Positions 7,240 through 19,100 are shown, counted from the stretch's first letter. The stretch is 48,678 bases of DNA from Nostoc sp. NMS8 (GCF_017115045.1 NZ_JABXKK010000023.1:1-48678), one strand, 5' to 3'. A program made the numbers and translations. Notes: generated by a model from the sequence alone, not told the origin.

Positions 7240-7677
7240 ATGGCAACAAATCAAAAAATCAATCAAGAAACTGAGTTAAATTCGCTTCAGCAACTTGTTG
7301 GAACCCTAATCTTACTGGTAGAAGATGAGCCAGATATTGCAGATTTACTTACCTTCATTTTGGAAACGGAAGGTGCAGAGGTGATGGCTTTAAGCGAGGC
7401 AGAAGAAGCCCTTGCTTTAGTCGAATCACTTCATCCCGATATTTTGTTATGCAATGTGAAGTTGCCCAATCATGATGGAAATTGGTTAATTGAGCAAATT
7501 CGAGTGCATTCTTGCCCATCCCTAAGAGAGTTGCCTGCGATCGCTATCACTTCTTATACACGGGAAGTCTCAAGCTATAAGGCTTTAAATGCTGGTTTTG
7601 ATCGATTTCTAGCCAAGCTTGAGAGTCCAGAAGGAATCGTAGATGAGATTGTTCACTTGCTATCTACCGATGTTTAA
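7240..7677 (+). CDS. Single-domain receiver protein lacking the phospho-acceptor Asp
   Basis: 145 residues: a CheY-like receiver domain with an N-terminal extension of about 20 residues. The acidic pair (Glu28, Asp29 in LLVEDEPD), the Thr/Ser switch residue (AIAITSYT) and the conserved Lys (FLAKLES) are present. The phosphorylation site in DILLCNVKLPNHDG is Asn72 (codon AAT) where Asp is expected, so normal aspartyl phosphorylation is unlikely. It may work as a phosphorylation-independent or constitutive-state adaptor. Ribosome binding site AAAGGA precedes the ATG at 7240. No histidine kinase gene is adjacent. The gene is convergent with the next one. Confidence 0.88.
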   Translation: MATNQKINQETELNSLQQLVGTLILLVEDEPDIADLLTFILETEGAEVMALSEAEEALALVESLHPDILLCNVKLPNHDGNWLIEQIRVHSCPSLRELPAIAITSYTREVSSYKALNAGFDRFLAKLESPEGIVDEIVHLLSTDV

Positions 7678-7734
7678 ATCTAACTATCTGGTTTTTATCT
7701 CGTTTTTGACATTGATTTTACCCACTAGGCGCTT

Positions 7735-7760
7735 GGAGCGTACAGGTATCTGTACGCTCC
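7735..7760. terminator. Hairpin between convergent genes
   Basis: GGAGCGTACAG (7735-7745) and CTGTACGCTCC (7750-7760) form a perfect 11-bp stem with GTAT loop. Further dyads surround it: TACCCACT (7719-7726) with AGTGGGTA (7797-7804), and ACTCTACC with GGTAGAGT. This fits a bidirectional transcription end for the two converging genes, although T-runs are lacking. Confidence 0.5.
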
Positions 7761-7833
7761 CATAAAGGACTCTACCTTGGAAAACATATAACCTTAAGTG
7801 GGTAGAGTGAGATATTGAATATATTAATTAACC

Positions 7834-9162
7834 TTATTGAAAACCTTTTGCTGACTTTTTTTGCCCCTTACTCTTGGGCTTAGATTTGTTAACTTCTCCT
7901 AAAGCTTCTTGAAATAAGTTGTGTAGATGTATGGGGACGCTAGCAATTTCTGGTAACTCTGGCTCAATCGGTTTGTGGAATTCTTGTAAAAGTGTATCCA
8001 AGTCACTTTCAAGCCTAAACTCTGGACGTTGCAAAAATGCTTTTAACACATTTTCTAATTGAGTTGGATACTGTTGCGCTAATCGATGCCAGATAAAAGC
8101 ATTAATACTTTTATCTTCCAGGTAGTAACGAACTAGTTTTTCCGACCCTTGAACACTTTGCCAATCCTCTGCCGCTAAAATTGCTTGTATCTTACTATAT
8201 GTTGGTAAAAACATCTGTCCCCAACGAGGATGAGAAAGGGTTGTTACCTGTTCTGCTTTCTTGAGGTCAGCAGGTAAATCAACCTTTGGCATCACCATTT
8301 TGCTATTGCCACTTTTGCTCTTCAACATCTCAGAGACTACATTGGAATCAGCACCGAATTCTTGTGCTGCTGCTTTGATTTCATCGTCTCCAATGCCCGC
8401 TGCTTCTGCCACTTCTGCCAGAGATTTAGAAGTATCAATTCCTGCGGCTGCAAAGGTTTTTTCCGTAATTACTTCTTGAAATTCCGCTATTTTTTTATTC
8501 AGATGGTATCCAGATAGTGTGATTTCATCAGTGCCAAAAAAGTCCACAAACTGCTGATGATATTTTTCTACTGACTGCCAAGCTTCTTCTAGCAAGTCGG
8601 GAGCATCGCTGTAAAGATTACTTTTATAATTCTCTTTGAAATTGCCAATTGCTACAGCAAGTTTTGGTTTACCTAATTTACCCATTATTGTGTAGGGGCC
8701 AGAAAACATCCAGTAGCTATCGGTGACAGGAGAAATACGAGTTAGCAAAATTTCTCCTGCTTTCAAGCGAGATATTGCCTGTAATGTTTGAGTATTGTTT
8801 GGCTTGACGATGTAGTGTTTATCTGTCAACCAGTTTGTCAATTCAAACCCATCAGGTAAAATATTGGTTATGGCAAATAAGCCAATAAAACTATGATGCC
8901 AACTGTCGATCAGGCTGTGATCGCTTTCTTCTAAATCTGGATTGCTTTCGATAAACAAGTCTAATGGAGACTTATCACCGACTTTCCCATCTGTCAGAAA
9001 GCTATCGATGATTAAATCCTGCTGTGTACTATCTCCACTTCCCCGGCGCGACTGTGCTGCTGCATAAGTTTCCAGTGCTTGTGCCAGTTCCCCCTCAGCA
9101 TCAAAGACAAAATCAACTAAGGCTTGTTTTAATTGGTGCGATCGTTCTAATATGACATCCAC
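7834..9162 (-). CDS. Conserved-looking hypothetical protein, 442 aa
   Basis: A 442-residue soluble protein, acidic in the middle and with a lysine-rich tail (KSKPKSKGQKKSAKG). I do not recognise a domain. Visible features: a helical N-terminus (LKQALVDFVFDAEGELAQALETYA), a central aromatic-rich block (DSWHHSFIGLFAITNILPDGF, just a description of its aromatic character) and a C-terminal helical region containing PRWGQMFLPTYSKIQAIL and AFIWHRLAQQYP. There is no signal peptide or membrane helix. It has codon use and HIP1 content like its neighbours, so it is probably resident chromosomal. Function unknown. Confidence 0.7.
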   Translation of the reverse strand: MDVILERSHQLKQALVDFVFDAEGELAQALETYAAAQSRRGSGDSTQQDLIIDSFLTDGKVGDKSPLDLFIESNPDLEESDHSLIDSWHHSFIGLFAITNILPDGFELTNWLTDKHYIVKPNNTQTLQAISRLKAGEILLTRISPVTDSYWMFSGPYTIMGKLGKPKLAVAIGNFKENYKSNLYSDAPDLLEEAWQSVEKYHQQFVDFFGTDEITLSGYHLNKKIAEFQEVITEKTFAAAGIDTSKSLAEVAEAAGIGDDEIKAAAQEFGADSNVVSEMLKSKSGNSKMVMPKVDLPADLKKAEQVTTLSHPRWGQMFLPTYSKIQAILAAEDWQSVQGSEKLVRYYLEDKSINAFIWHRLAQQYPTQLENVLKAFLQRPEFRLESDLDTLLQEFHKPIEPELPEIASVPIHLHNLFQEALGEVNKSKPKSKGQKKSAKGFQ

Positions 9163-9301
9163 AAGTTAATCTCTCGGTGCAACAGATGTAGATTATAGCT
9201 CTTAAGAGAATTACAGCATCTAGCAATAGCTAGATTTATGCGGATTTAGCCGTCAAGCTTCTCTTAAAATAGATATAAGGCATCACACAAGGTCATTACA
9301 G

Positions 9302-9874
9302 ATGGTCGCAATTCCAAATTCTAGCTATATTTCCCCAGAAGACTATCTCAAAGGAGAAGAAACCAGTCCTATCAAGCATGAATATAGACGGGGACAGGTT
9401 TATGCAATGGCAGGGGCAAGCAATACCCATGTAATTATTAGCGGAAATCTGTTTGCTCTGCTGAGAAATCATTTGCGCGGGAGTGGCTGTCAGGCTTATA
9501 TCTCAGACACTAAAGCACATATTGAGTCGATTAATATCTATTACTACCCCTATGTGATAGTAAGTTGTGACCAACGAGATAGAGCTTTTAACAACTTTCT
9601 GCGTTATCCCTGCTTAATTATAGAAGTGCTATCTCCAACAACAGAAGCCTTTGACAGAGGTGATAAATTTGCTGACTACCGACAGATGGAGTCACTTCAG
9701 GAATATGTACTTGTGAGTCAAACTCGATTAAATGTTGAGTGTTTTCGCCGTAATCCAGAGAGACAATGGGTACTTTATCCTTATGGACAAGAAGATATCA
9801 TTCATCTGGCAAGTGTAGATTTTCGGTGTGCTGTTGCAGATTTATATGAGGATATTACTTTTGAATCGCCATAA
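9302..9874 (+). CDS. Uma2 family (DUF820) PD-(D/E)XK nuclease-like protein
   Basis: 190 residues, the normal length. Uma2 features are clear: SPEDYLKGEETSPIKHEYRRG at the N-terminus (written here as a family block), VYAMAGAS, the helix with HVIISGNLFALLR, and the core IIEVLSPTTEAFDRGDKFADYRQ region. These proteins are very numerous in cyanobacteria, have a restriction-endonuclease fold, and their role is unclear. In the core motif, where the family has YPDV, this protein has YPYV (Tyr84, codon TAT instead of GAT), so the metal-binding Asp seems lost. The Glu of IIEVLSP remains. Probably catalytically impaired. Confidence 0.88.
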   Translation: MVAIPNSSYISPEDYLKGEETSPIKHEYRRGQVYAMAGASNTHVIISGNLFALLRNHLRGSGCQAYISDTKAHIESINIYYYPYVIVSCDQRDRAFNNFLRYPCLIIEVLSPTTEAFDRGDKFADYRQMESLQEYVLVSQTRLNVECFRRNPERQWVLYPYGQEDIIHLASVDFRCAVADLYEDITFESP

Positions 9875-9948
9875 TTGACAGACTACTAGCTTAAAAGCCA
9901 GAAACTAGAATCTTGAGGATTTAAAAATGTGTTTTTAGAGAGCAAAAT

Positions 9949-9982
9949 AAAAAGGCAAAAGAAAATCTTCTTTTGCCTTTTT
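9949..9982. terminator. Bidirectional terminator of the rpo operon and the Uma2 gene
   Basis: AAAAAGGCAAAAGAA (9949-9963) and TTCTTTTGCCTTTTT (9968-9982) form a perfect 15-bp stem with T-rich sequence on both strands. It lies 39 bp beyond the rpoC2 stop on the minus strand and 75 bp after the Uma2 stop on the plus strand. Confidence 0.85.
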
Positions 9983-10021
9983 GCTTTTTATCTTTTAATA
10001 GAGACCTGAAATTTTACGTCT

Positions 10022-13000
10022 CTATTCATCATCAAAATCATCTTCGTCGTCTTCCTCTTCTTCCTCGTAATCGTCGTCGTCTGCGACTTCATCGGCGATT
10101 AATTCATCTTCGTCATCTAAAACTGACCTTTCTGCACGTCTGCTGCCAAAACCAGATTCCCCAAGAGTCGGAGAATCTAAATTATAGGTGCGAGCTGTGC
10201 GGTCATCTAAAACCATATCTAGAGGATCGTCAACTTCATCTAAGACACTACTGCTAATCTCAGCAGCATAATCTTCGATCGCACCAGGTTCATCATAGGT
10301 ATTGTACCCAGTACCAGCCGGAATCAATCGCCCAATAATTACGTTTTCCTTTAACCCACGCAGCCAGTCAGATTTGCCTTCGATAGCTGCTTCGGTAAGT
10401 ACCCGTGTTGTCTCTTGGAAGGATGCGGCGGAAATAAAGCTGTCGGTGTTCAAGGATGCTTTGGTGATCCCCAACAACACTGGGGTATACTGTGCCCTAG
10501 CACCGCCTGTAATTGCCATAGCTTCGTTCACCTGCTCAACTTGGCGCAGTTCCACCAATTCGCCGGGAAGCATGGTAGTGTCACCACCATCATCAATCCT
10601 GACTTTGTTGGTCATCTGGCGAACAATCACTTCAATGTGCTTATCGGAAATATCAATCCCTTGAGACTGATAAACCATTTGCACTTCATTCACCAAGAAG
10701 GTTTGTACCTTCTGCAAGGCAAGGCTAGCACAAGCATAGATTCCATCTTCAGAACCCAGGCTAAAGAAGATTTCCAAAATTTCATGAGGATTGGATGGGC
10801 CGTCGGTCAACGGTTGTCCCGCTAATACCATTGAGCCATCTGGCACAATCAAATTTTGTCCTGGGCCCAAAGGATAATCTGTCACTACGCCATTTGATTC
10901 TACGACCTTAATAGCGATCGCTTCATCACCACCATCAGCGTAAACTACCTTAACTTCACCCGCCCGGCGACATAAAATGCACGCTTCTTTAGGTTTACGA
11001 GCTTCAAGTAGTTCCTCAATCCGGGGCAAACCTTGAATGATATCTCCGGTTTTGGCGCGTTCAAACACCAGCAACACCAAGTTATCACCCCGTTGTACCA
11101 AATCACCGTCCTCTATCTGCAACACAGCACCAGGGCTGACTCGGTAAGGGCGACCAATACGGGTAGTAATAACGTAGTTTTTATTACTCAGAGCAGACTC
11201 TCCACCAGATGCAGCAGCGGCACTTTTGATATCCACTACTTGCCCTGATTCTGGGGCAAAAACTCCAGGAGCAACTTCTGCACCTTCTACTAGCAAATCA
11301 CCCACTTTCACCTTGGGCTGAGTACCAGTATTAATGGCGAGCCTGTCAACGTCGCGTAACACCAAGCAACGACGAACGTTTTCAGTTCCTTTTTTGACAC
11401 CTCGCACTTCCCCACCTTCTTTACACAAGATTTGGGTACGTGCGACTACAGATCCGGGGGCGATGGTTAACCCATCGTGTACCTCAAGTGTCGTTTGGGT
11501 GCTACCTTGGGTGGCATCAGCGGTAATGTCTCGACGAATTACCAAGGATTCCAAAATCACCAGTTGCAAGCGTTGAACTTCTGGGTCTTCAGTATCCTGC
11601 ACCAATTCAATATCTGCTGCCAGGGGTGAAGCATTATGGTCTTGTTCCCCTTCTTGCTCAATTTCCAGCACTAGCTGGGTTCGCAGCAGTTCCACACCTT
11701 CAACAGATTTGACGCGTTCTGAATCTTTGTAAGGTAGTCGCTGCACAGCCCGTAACTGAATCGATCGCCCGGTTTGTTGACTTACTGATGTCGTTGATGG
11801 CACATCTGGATTATCCGGTACAGCAAACTCAACTACTGGACGACTCAACAGGGCTGGGCCTTCTGGTGTTTCCACATATTGGATATAACGCAATTCCGTG
11901 GCGACATTGCCTTGGAATTCCTCACCTGGTTGGATGAATGTGTTATCTCGCCCGATAACTGATTCTGGATCGTCCACCATCAGCAGTTCCCCTGGCTTCA
12001 CCACGACTTCCCGCAGGATGTCGTTTTTCTGGGTCACTTCTACCACACCGCTGTTTTGGCAGAAGATATCCTTCACCACTTCGGTGCCAGCTTCGACAAA
12101 CTGACCGTCTTCTACCAACAGCAACGAGATATCTTTATTAACTTCGTGGCTTTCTTCAGGAATCCACAACAGGGTACCGCCCTGCACGACTTCATAACCC
12201 AGCTTGGCTTTGCCTTTTTTCTGGACTTCTACACCCGCGAATTTCAGGAAACCACCGGTGGTTGTCCGATAGCGGTCATCAATTAACTCAGCTACTACTT
12301 GACCATTTTGCACTTTTGTGCCTGGTGTAGCTCTGAGGTTAAATACTTGGTTGTTACCAGTGGAGACTAAGTAATTATTGCGACCTTGGGAACTTTGGAC
12401 TGTCACCGTAGCTTGGTCTAGTACCACAGAAGCAGTGATAATTTCAATTTCCCTGGTACTCTTACCTGGGGTAGCTTCCGGCAAGCGCACCACACCGCCG
12501 TGCAAACTAGCTAATTTGGTTTCTGCTAAAACTCCGTTAGAAGCGATCGCATCACCATTTTTCACCACTAATTCTGCACCTGGTGGCAAGTTGTAAACTT
12601 CTCCAGATAAAATCCAAATCAAACCACCCCGTGCTGCGGTAGTTGTGGTATTACCCTGACGGTCGGTTTTTTGTTCTGGAACTACTTCAGCAAATTGCAC
12701 TTCCCCTGCCAAGTCAGAGGCGACATCTTTAACTGCTTTTTCTGTATTAGTTCGAGTTGTCCGTCCACCGAGGGCAACCTCTGCCAACAACTGACCTTGT
12801 TTTACCTTATTTCCATCAAATACATATAGTGTTGAACCTTGAGTCAGATGAACTTCTTGGTTCTCTGGGGTAACATCACCTTCTTTTTTCGGTTCCAGAA
12901 GCAGGATGCCATTAGCCTCAACATAGAGGGCATCTTCCCCGTGACGGGTACGATACGTTCTAGTCTTCAATTTGCGGGGAAGCTTGACAGTTCCATCGAT

Positions 13001-14071
13001 TTTAGAACGAACTTGTTGCGCCACTTCTCCAGTAAACACCCCACCTGTGTGGAATGTCCGCATGGTTAGCTGAGTACCAGGTTCACCGATACTTTGGGCG
13101 GCAATAATCCCCACAGCTTCGCCTAAGTCTACCATCTTAGCGTGAGCCAAACTCCAGCCGTAGCAGTGTTGACAGACAGAACGTGCGGCTTCACAAGTTA
13201 GTGGCGATCGCACCACAACTTCACCCACCCCAGATGTTTCAATTTTCTTCGCCAAATCCTCAGAAATTGGGGAATTGCGGGCTGCAATCAATTCTTTTGT
13301 TACCGGATGCACCACATCTTCGCCAATTACCCGCCCCATCAAGCGGGTGGCTAGAGGAATCAAGGTTTTAGCGCCTTCTGTCATTGGTCGAATCGCCAGA
13401 CCTCTAGTGGTACCGCAATCAAATTCCCGAATAATTACATCCTGGGATACGTCCACCAATCGGCGGGTAAGATAACCAGAGTCAGCCGTCCGTAAGGCAG
13501 TATCCACCAATCCTTTTCTGGCACCGTAAGACGAAATAATGTATTCCGTCACAGTTAATCCTTCACGGAAATTGGTTTTAATGGGCAAATCGATAATTTC
13601 CCCTTGAGGATCTGCCATTAGTCCCCGCATCCCTACCAACTGACGCACTTGAGAGATGTTCCCCCGTGCCCCGGAGAATGCCATCATGTATACGGAGTTC
13701 AGGGGATTAGTCTTCTTGAAGTGGACGACTACTTCATCTTTCAAGGCTTCACTGGTACCATTCCAAGTATCAATTACCTTTTGGAAGCGTTCTACTTCAG
13801 TGATTTCTCCCCGTTGATAACGGGTTTCAGTAGCGCGAATTTCTTCCTCAGCTGCTTCTAAGAGCAATCGCTTAGTTGGTGGTATCATCAAGTCATCTAC
13901 ACTGATGGAAACCCCTGCTTTGGTAGCATAGCGAAATCCCAAATCTTTCAATTTGTCCGCCATCACTGCGGTTCGCGCTGTACCATAATTCGTAAAGGCC
14001 CAAGAAATTAATTTTTGCAGTTGACTTTTGTTAACTACGCGATTGCGAAAAATCATTTTTTCGTTAGTCAT
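10022..14071 (-). CDS. rpoC2: RNA polymerase subunit beta'' (RpoC2)
   Basis: 1349 residues, normal for the cyanobacterial C-terminal half of beta-prime. It starts [15 protein letters not shown]. The zinc-site cysteines are in CGTTRG and [14 protein letters not shown], and the bridge-helix/trigger-loop region in [21 protein letters not shown] long beta-rich insertion (about residues 350-1000, the SI3 modules typical of cyanobacteria) separates this from the C-terminal part with [13 protein letters not shown]. The C-terminal tail is a run of Asp/Glu. It is the last gene of rpoB-rpoC1-rpoC2, 102 bp after rpoC1. Confidence 0.99.
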   Translation of the reverse strand: MTNEKMIFRNRVVNKSQLQKLISWAFTNYGTARTAVMADKLKDLGFRYATKAGVSISVDDLMIPPTKRLLLEAAEEEIRATETRYQRGEITEVERFQKVIDTWNGTSEALKDEVVVHFKKTNPLNSVYMMAFSGARGNISQVRQLVGMRGLMADPQGEIIDLPIKTNFREGLTVTEYIISSYGARKGLVDTALRTADSGYLTRRLVDVSQDVIIREFDCGTTRGLAIRPMTEGAKTLIPLATRLMGRVIGEDVVHPVTKELIAARNSPISEDLAKKIETSGVGEVVVRSPLTCEAARSVCQHCYGWSLAHAKMVDLGEAVGIIAAQSIGEPGTQLTMRTFHTGGVFTGEVAQQVRSKIDGTVKLPRKLKTRTYRTRHGEDALYVEANGILLLEPKKEGDVTPENQEVHLTQGSTLYVFDGNKVKQGQLLAEVALGGRTTRTNTEKAVKDVASDLAGEVQFAEVVPEQKTDRQGNTTTTAARGGLIWILSGEVYNLPPGAELVVKNGDAIASNGVLAETKLASLHGGVVRLPEATPGKSTREIEIITASVVLDQATVTVQSSQGRNNYLVSTGNNQVFNLRATPGTKVQNGQVVAELIDDRYRTTTGGFLKFAGVEVQKKGKAKLGYEVVQGGTLLWIPEESHEVNKDISLLLVEDGQFVEAGTEVVKDIFCQNSGVVEVTQKNDILREVVVKPGELLMVDDPESVIGRDNTFIQPGEEFQGNVATELRYIQYVETPEGPALLSRPVVEFAVPDNPDVPSTTSVSQQTGRSIQLRAVQRLPYKDSERVKSVEGVELLRTQLVLEIEQEGEQDHNASPLAADIELVQDTEDPEVQRLQLVILESLVIRRDITADATQGSTQTTLEVHDGLTIAPGSVVARTQILCKEGGEVRGVKKGTENVRRCLVLRDVDRLAINTGTQPKVKVGDLLVEGAEVAPGVFAPESGQVVDIKSAAAASGGESALSNKNYVITTRIGRPYRVSPGAVLQIEDGDLVQRGDNLVLLVFERAKTGDIIQGLPRIEELLEARKPKEACILCRRAGEVKVVYADGGDEAIAIKVVESNGVVTDYPLGPGQNLIVPDGSMVLAGQPLTDGPSNPHEILEIFFSLGSEDGIYACASLALQKVQTFLVNEVQMVYQSQGIDISDKHIEVIVRQMTNKVRIDDGGDTTMLPGELVELRQVEQVNEAMAITGGARAQYTPVLLGITKASLNTDSFISAASFQETTRVLTEAAIEGKSDWLRGLKENVIIGRLIPAGTGYNTYDEPGAIEDYAAEISSSVLDEVDDPLDMVLDDRTARTYNLDSPTLGESGFGSRRAERSVLDDEDELIADEVADDDDYEEEEEDDEDDFDDE

Positions 14072-14117
14072 TAATCATTAGTCCTGAGTCATCAATAATT
14101 AATAATTTGTAATTCAT

Positions 14118-14162
14118 AGTTCGTAATTCGTAATTAATTGTTCAATTACGAATTACGAATTA
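14118..14162. repeat. STRR-derived long hairpin in the rpoC1-rpoC2 spacer
   Basis: TTCGTAATTCGTAATT (14120-14135) and AATTACGAATTACGAA (14144-14159) form a perfect 16-bp stem with an 8-nt loop, extended by flanking pairs. It consists of GTAATTC heptamers that meet head to head. In the mRNA it would fold between two polymerase subunit genes. Confidence 0.8.
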
Positions 14163-14173
14163 GAAATTACGAA

Positions 14174-16051
14174 TTAACTTGCTAGTGCTTCCTGAATGGC
14201 ATTGTTGTAAATAACGCGGCCAGGAGTTGTGTATATATACTGTGACAGTACATTACCTTTCGCGTCTTGTCTGATTCGACGGAACTTATAGAGTAATGTG
14301 CGAGTACCATCCTCGTTTTCCGTCACTTTCACGGGTTCTGTATCCGGTTCGTCTGATTCTATTTCACCGTCAAACCTTACGTAAATATAGGCGTGCAAGT
14401 CAATTTGATCTTGCTGGAAAGCCATAATTACGTCCTCCAGTGAAGAAAAGTAATTTCCTGCCCCTTTTATCGCACCGGGATTTTCTGCCGTTAAATAATA
14501 GGCTCCCAACACCATATCTTGGCTAGGCGTGATGATGGGTTTACCTGTGGCTGGTGACAAAATATTGTTAGAAGCCAACATCAACAACCGCGCTTCAGCT
14601 TGACTTTCTAAAGAAAGAGGGACGTGTACCGCCATTTGGTCGCCGTCAAAGTCGGCGTTAAAAGCTGGACACACTAGAGGATGGAGTTGAATCGCTCTAC
14701 CTTCTACTAAAATTGGTTCAAAAGACTGAATACCCAAACGGTGCAACGTTGGTGCCCGATTTAGCATCACAGGGTGTCCTTCAATCACCTCTTCCAGCAC
14801 ATCCCAAACACTGGGATCATTACGCGATATCAGCTTTTTCGCAGCTTTGATGTTATTCACCATACCGCTACGAATCAGGCGGTTAATTACAAATGGTTGG
14901 AATAGCTCAATTGCCATTTCTCTAGGCAAACCGCACTGGTGAATTTTCAGCTTTGGCCCGACCACAATTACAGAACGTCCAGAGTAGTCAACCCGTTTAC
15001 CTAACAAGTTTTGTCGGAAACGTCCTTGCTTACCCTCAATAATGTCGGACAAAGATTTCAGGGGTCGGTTATTTGCCCCTACCACAGTGCGTCCCCGACG
15101 ACCATTGTCAATCAAAGCATCCACTGCTTCTTGCAGCATCCGCTTTTCGTTCCGCACGATAATCTCTGGTGCCAAAATTTCTTGCAAGCGTGCCAAACGA
15201 TTATTGCGGTTAATTACTCGCCGATACAAATCATTTAAATCGCTGGTAGCAAACCGTCCGCCATCTAGTTGCACCATTGGGCGCAAGTCGGGGGGAATTA
15301 CGGGAATAACTGCCATTACCATCCACTCTGGTTTGGAACCAGTGGCGATAAAGTTGTCAATCACCCGCAGTCGCTTAATAAGTTTGGCTCTCTTTTGCCC
15401 CTTAGCGTTGCCAATTTCTTCGCGTAGACTTTCGGCTTCTTGCTCTAAATTGATATCGGCAAGCAAACGCAACAATGCTTCAGCGCCAATACCTACTTCT
15501 ACACCTTGCAGCAGAGAATCTTCGCTATAAATTTGGTCTTCTATTTCCAACCACTGGTCTTCACTCAGTAGTTGTTTGTAAGTTAAAGTTTCGGCATTAC
15601 CTGGACTCAGGACAACATAAGAGTTGAAATAGACAATCTGCTCGACATCCCGCAAGGGCATATCCAACAGGATGGAAATATAGCTAGGAATGCCTTTAAG
15701 ATACCAGACGTGAGCTACTGGTGCAGCGAGTTTAATATAGCCCATGCGGTGGCGACGCACCCGTGACTCGGTGACTTCGACCCCACAGCGCTCACAGACA
15801 ATACCTCTATGACGGACTCTTTTATACTTGCCACAATGGCATTCCCAATCTTTCGCGGGGCCAAAAATGCGCTCACAAAACAAGCCATCCATTTCTGGCT
15901 TGAGAGTTCGGTAGTTAATAGTCTCTGGCTTGGTAACTTCACCGACTACTTGACCGTTGGGCAATGTTCTCTCGCCCCACTGCCGAATGCGTTCGGGGGA
16001 AGCCAAGCCAATTTTTACGTAGTCAAACTGATTAGTTTGGGCAGGTCTCAT
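14174..16051 (-). CDS. rpoC1: RNA polymerase subunit gamma (RpoC1)
   Basis: 625 residues, the N-terminal half of bacterial beta-prime, split in cyanobacteria and plastids. The zinc ribbon uses Cys71, Cys73, Cys86 and Cys89 ([20 protein letters not shown]). The absolutely conserved catalytic NADFDGD, which holds the Mg ion, is at residues 465-471. Other blocks include [20 protein letters not shown] and [13 protein letters not shown]. It starts with [19 protein letters not shown] as in other Nostocales. It lies between rpoB (116-bp spacer with alternative hairpins) and rpoC2 in one operon. Confidence 0.99.
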   Translation of the reverse strand: MRPAQTNQFDYVKIGLASPERIRQWGERTLPNGQVVGEVTKPETINYRTLKPEMDGLFCERIFGPAKDWECHCGKYKRVRHRGIVCERCGVEVTESRVRRHRMGYIKLAAPVAHVWYLKGIPSYISILLDMPLRDVEQIVYFNSYVVLSPGNAETLTYKQLLSEDQWLEIEDQIYSEDSLLQGVEVGIGAEALLRLLADINLEQEAESLREEIGNAKGQKRAKLIKRLRVIDNFIATGSKPEWMVMAVIPVIPPDLRPMVQLDGGRFATSDLNDLYRRVINRNNRLARLQEILAPEIIVRNEKRMLQEAVDALIDNGRRGRTVVGANNRPLKSLSDIIEGKQGRFRQNLLGKRVDYSGRSVIVVGPKLKIHQCGLPREMAIELFQPFVINRLIRSGMVNNIKAAKKLISRNDPSVWDVLEEVIEGHPVMLNRAPTLHRLGIQSFEPILVEGRAIQLHPLVCPAFNADFDGDQMAVHVPLSLESQAEARLLMLASNNILSPATGKPIITPSQDMVLGAYYLTAENPGAIKGAGNYFSSLEDVIMAFQQDQIDLHAYIYVRFDGEIESDEPDTEPVKVTENEDGTRTLLYKFRRIRQDAKGNVLSQYIYTTPGRVIYNNAIQEALAS

Positions 16052-16110
16052 ACTTAAGTGCTGAGTTCCGAGTTATGAGTTTTGAATTTTGAGTATATTT
16101 AGTTTTGGAA

Positions 16111-16154
16111 CATTGGGCATGGGGAGTTGAAACAATGCCCAATGCCCCATGCCC
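16111..16154. repeat. Mutually exclusive hairpins in the rpoB-rpoC1 spacer
   Basis: CATTGGGCAT (16111-16120) pairs perfectly with ATGCCCAATG (16135-16144), and the overlapping GGGCATGGGG (16115-16124) pairs perfectly with CCCCATGCCC (16145-16154). Only one can form at a time. The CAATGCCCCATGCCC core recurs near 19719 and 30009, so it belongs to an interspersed repeat family. Confidence 0.75.
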
Positions 16155-16167
16155 GATTCCCTAATCC

Positions 16168-19100
16168 TTATTCGTCATCATCCAGCGATTCGCGGGAAAG
16201 AGATTCGTAAGTTGGTCGGGGAGGTGTGCGACGGGCTGATTGGTCTGCCATCAAATCGACTTCCACATCTAGGGAACTGCCGTCTGCTTGGGTTTCTACC
16301 TTGTGAACGGCAATGTCTAACCCCAATGATTGCAACTCGCGCATTAACACCTTAAAGGATTCTGGAGTTCCAGGACGAGGAATTGCCTTACCTTTAACGA
16401 TCGCATTTAACGCTTCATTCCGTCCTTGCATATCGTCAGATTTAACTGTGAGCAATTCCTGTAAGGTGTAAGCCGCACCAAAGGCTTCCAATGCCCACAC
16501 TTCCATTTCCCCAAACCGCTGACCACCTTGTTGTGCTTTACCACCCAAGGGTTGCTGAGTCACCAGTGAGTATGGGCCTGTGGAACGAGCGTGGATCTTA
16601 TCATCCACCAAATGCACCAGTTTCAGCATATAAGCCACACCGATGGTAATTGCTCGGTCAAAGGGTTCACCTGTACGACCGTCATACACCATGATTTTGC
16701 CTGGGTTATCTGGGTTATATACCCAGTCTTTCCCTGTTTCGTCTCGTGCTTCTTGCAATTTGCCATGCACGATTCGCCGAGATGACTCTTCACCGTACAT
16801 TTCATCAAAGGGAGTAATCTTAAATCGTACTCCCAAGGTTTGACCAGCCCAACCCAAGAGACATTCAAATACTTGTCCCACGTTCATCCGACTGGGTACA
16901 CCCAAGGGGTTAAGTACAATGTCTACTGGTGAACCATCCGGTAAATAAGGCATATCTTCCGCTGGTAAGATTCGAGAAATAATCCCTTTATTACCGTGGC
17001 GTCCTGCCATTTTGTCGCCAACTTGGATTTTGCGTTTTTGAGCAACATACACCCGGACTACCATATTGGCTCCTGGGGGCAGTTCATCGCCTTGTTCACG
17101 AGTAAACAAGCGCACATCAACTACGCGACCTTTTTCACCGTTTGGTACTCGCAGAGAATTGTCTCGCACATCCCGTGCTTTCTCACCAAAGATGGCACGC
17201 AACAGTTTTTCTTCTGGCGGTTGGTCAGATTCACCCTTGGGTGTGACTTTTCCTACCAAGATGTCTCCAGCTTCTACCCATGCCCCAATGCGAATGATCC
17301 CCTGTTCATCCAACTGACGCAAGGCATCTTCGCCGACGTTAGGAATTTCTCTGGTAATTTCTTCTGGCCCGAGTTTTGTCTGTCTAGCTTCAATTTCATA
17401 TTTTTCAATGTGAATTGAGGTGTAGACATCATCCTGCACCAGTCTTTCAGAGATTAGAATTGCGTCTTCGTAGTTGTAGCCTTCCCAAGGCATATAGGCA
17501 ACGACGATATTTTGTCCTAGCGCCAATTCACCGCCTTCAGTGGAGGAGCCATCAGCTAGCACCTGACCAGCAACGACACGCTCACCAATGCGGACGAGAG
17601 GTTTCTGATTTAAACAGGTGTCTTGGTTGGAACGTTGGTACTTGGAAAGGGTGTATCTAATTTCGGAGGTGTTAGCTTTAGGACGGACGCGAATTTCTGT
17701 AGCATCTACATAAGTGACATCGCCATCGGTACGCGATACAACCACCATCCCGGAGTCTCTTGCTCCTTGAGCTTCCAAACCAGTACCCACCAAAGGACGT
17801 TCTGGCTTGAGCAGGGGTACTGCTTGCCGTTGCATGTTCGATCCCATCAGCGCTCGGTTAGCGTCATCATGCTCCAAGAAGGGAATCATGCTGGTTGCTA
17901 CCGACACGATCTGTACGGGAGATACTGCTACGTAATCCACCTGTTCTGGTGTTGTGGTGGAAAATTCTTGGCGATACCGGACTGGCACTAATGGCCCAAT
18001 AATATGCCCGGTTTCATCTACAGGAATATCTCCCGGAGCAACCCGCAGGTCGTCTTCTTCATCGGCTGTCATGTAGGCTGGAGGCAGATCAAATCTGACT
18101 CGCCCATTTTCTACAGGTCTAAATGGTGTTTCGAGGAAGCCGTAAAGGTTAACCCGCGCGTGGGTTGCTAACGAGCCAATCAATCCGGCGTTGGGGCCTT
18201 CTGGTGTCTCAATGGGGCAAATGCGTCCATAGTGACTAGGATGAATATCTCGCACGGCAAAACCGGCGCGTTCGCGAGTTAAACCACCAGGGCCAAGGGC
18301 ACTTAGACGGCGTTTGTGGGTCAGTTCTGCTAAGGGATTTGTTTGATCCATGAACTGACTTAATTGGCTCGAACCAAAGAATTCTTTAATTGCTGCTACC
18401 AATGGTTTGGGGTTCACCAAGGAAGCGGGAGTTAGCACTTCGGCATCGGATACAGTCATCCGTTCTCGAATAATTCTCTCTAAACGGTTTAAGCCGACCC
18501 GCACTTGGTTTTGCAACAATTCCCCAACGCTTCTCACCCGACGGTTCCCTAAGTGGTCAATGTCATCGATATTACCGATGTCATATTCTAGGTTGATCAG
18601 GTAATCTACGGCTGCCAAGATATCGCCAGCAGTCAACACGCGCATTGTGTCTGGGACAGAAAGGCGCAATTTCTTATTGAGTTTGTACCGTCCAACGCGA
18701 CCAAGGTCATAACGTTTCGGGTCAAAGAAACGAGAATCTAAAAGTTGTTGTCCACCTAAAACTGTGGGTGGTTCACCAGGACGCAATTTCCGATATAACT
18801 CCATCAGGGCTTCTTCTTCAGAGAATTGCCCTTCTTTTTCGATGGTTTTTTGGAAATACTCTGGGTGGCGTAAGGCGTCAAAGATTTCGTTGTCTGATAA
18901 CCCTAAAGCCTTTAAAAGTACTTGCGCTGAGAGTTTGCGTGTTTTGTCAATGCGTACCCACACCAAATCGTTACGGTCTGTTTCAAATTTCAGCCATGCT
19001 CCCCGGTTAGGAATTAAGCTAGCTGAATAAGTACGTCGCCCGTTTTTGTCGATTTCTGATTTATAGTAGACTCCTGGCGATCGCACGATTTGGTTGACAA

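Noticed and set aside
15042..15530. 162-codon plus-strand frame
   Set aside because: Antisense to rpoC1; composition is that of a shadow frame of a conserved gene. The many plus-strand frames within rpoB and rpoC2 were rejected for the same reason.
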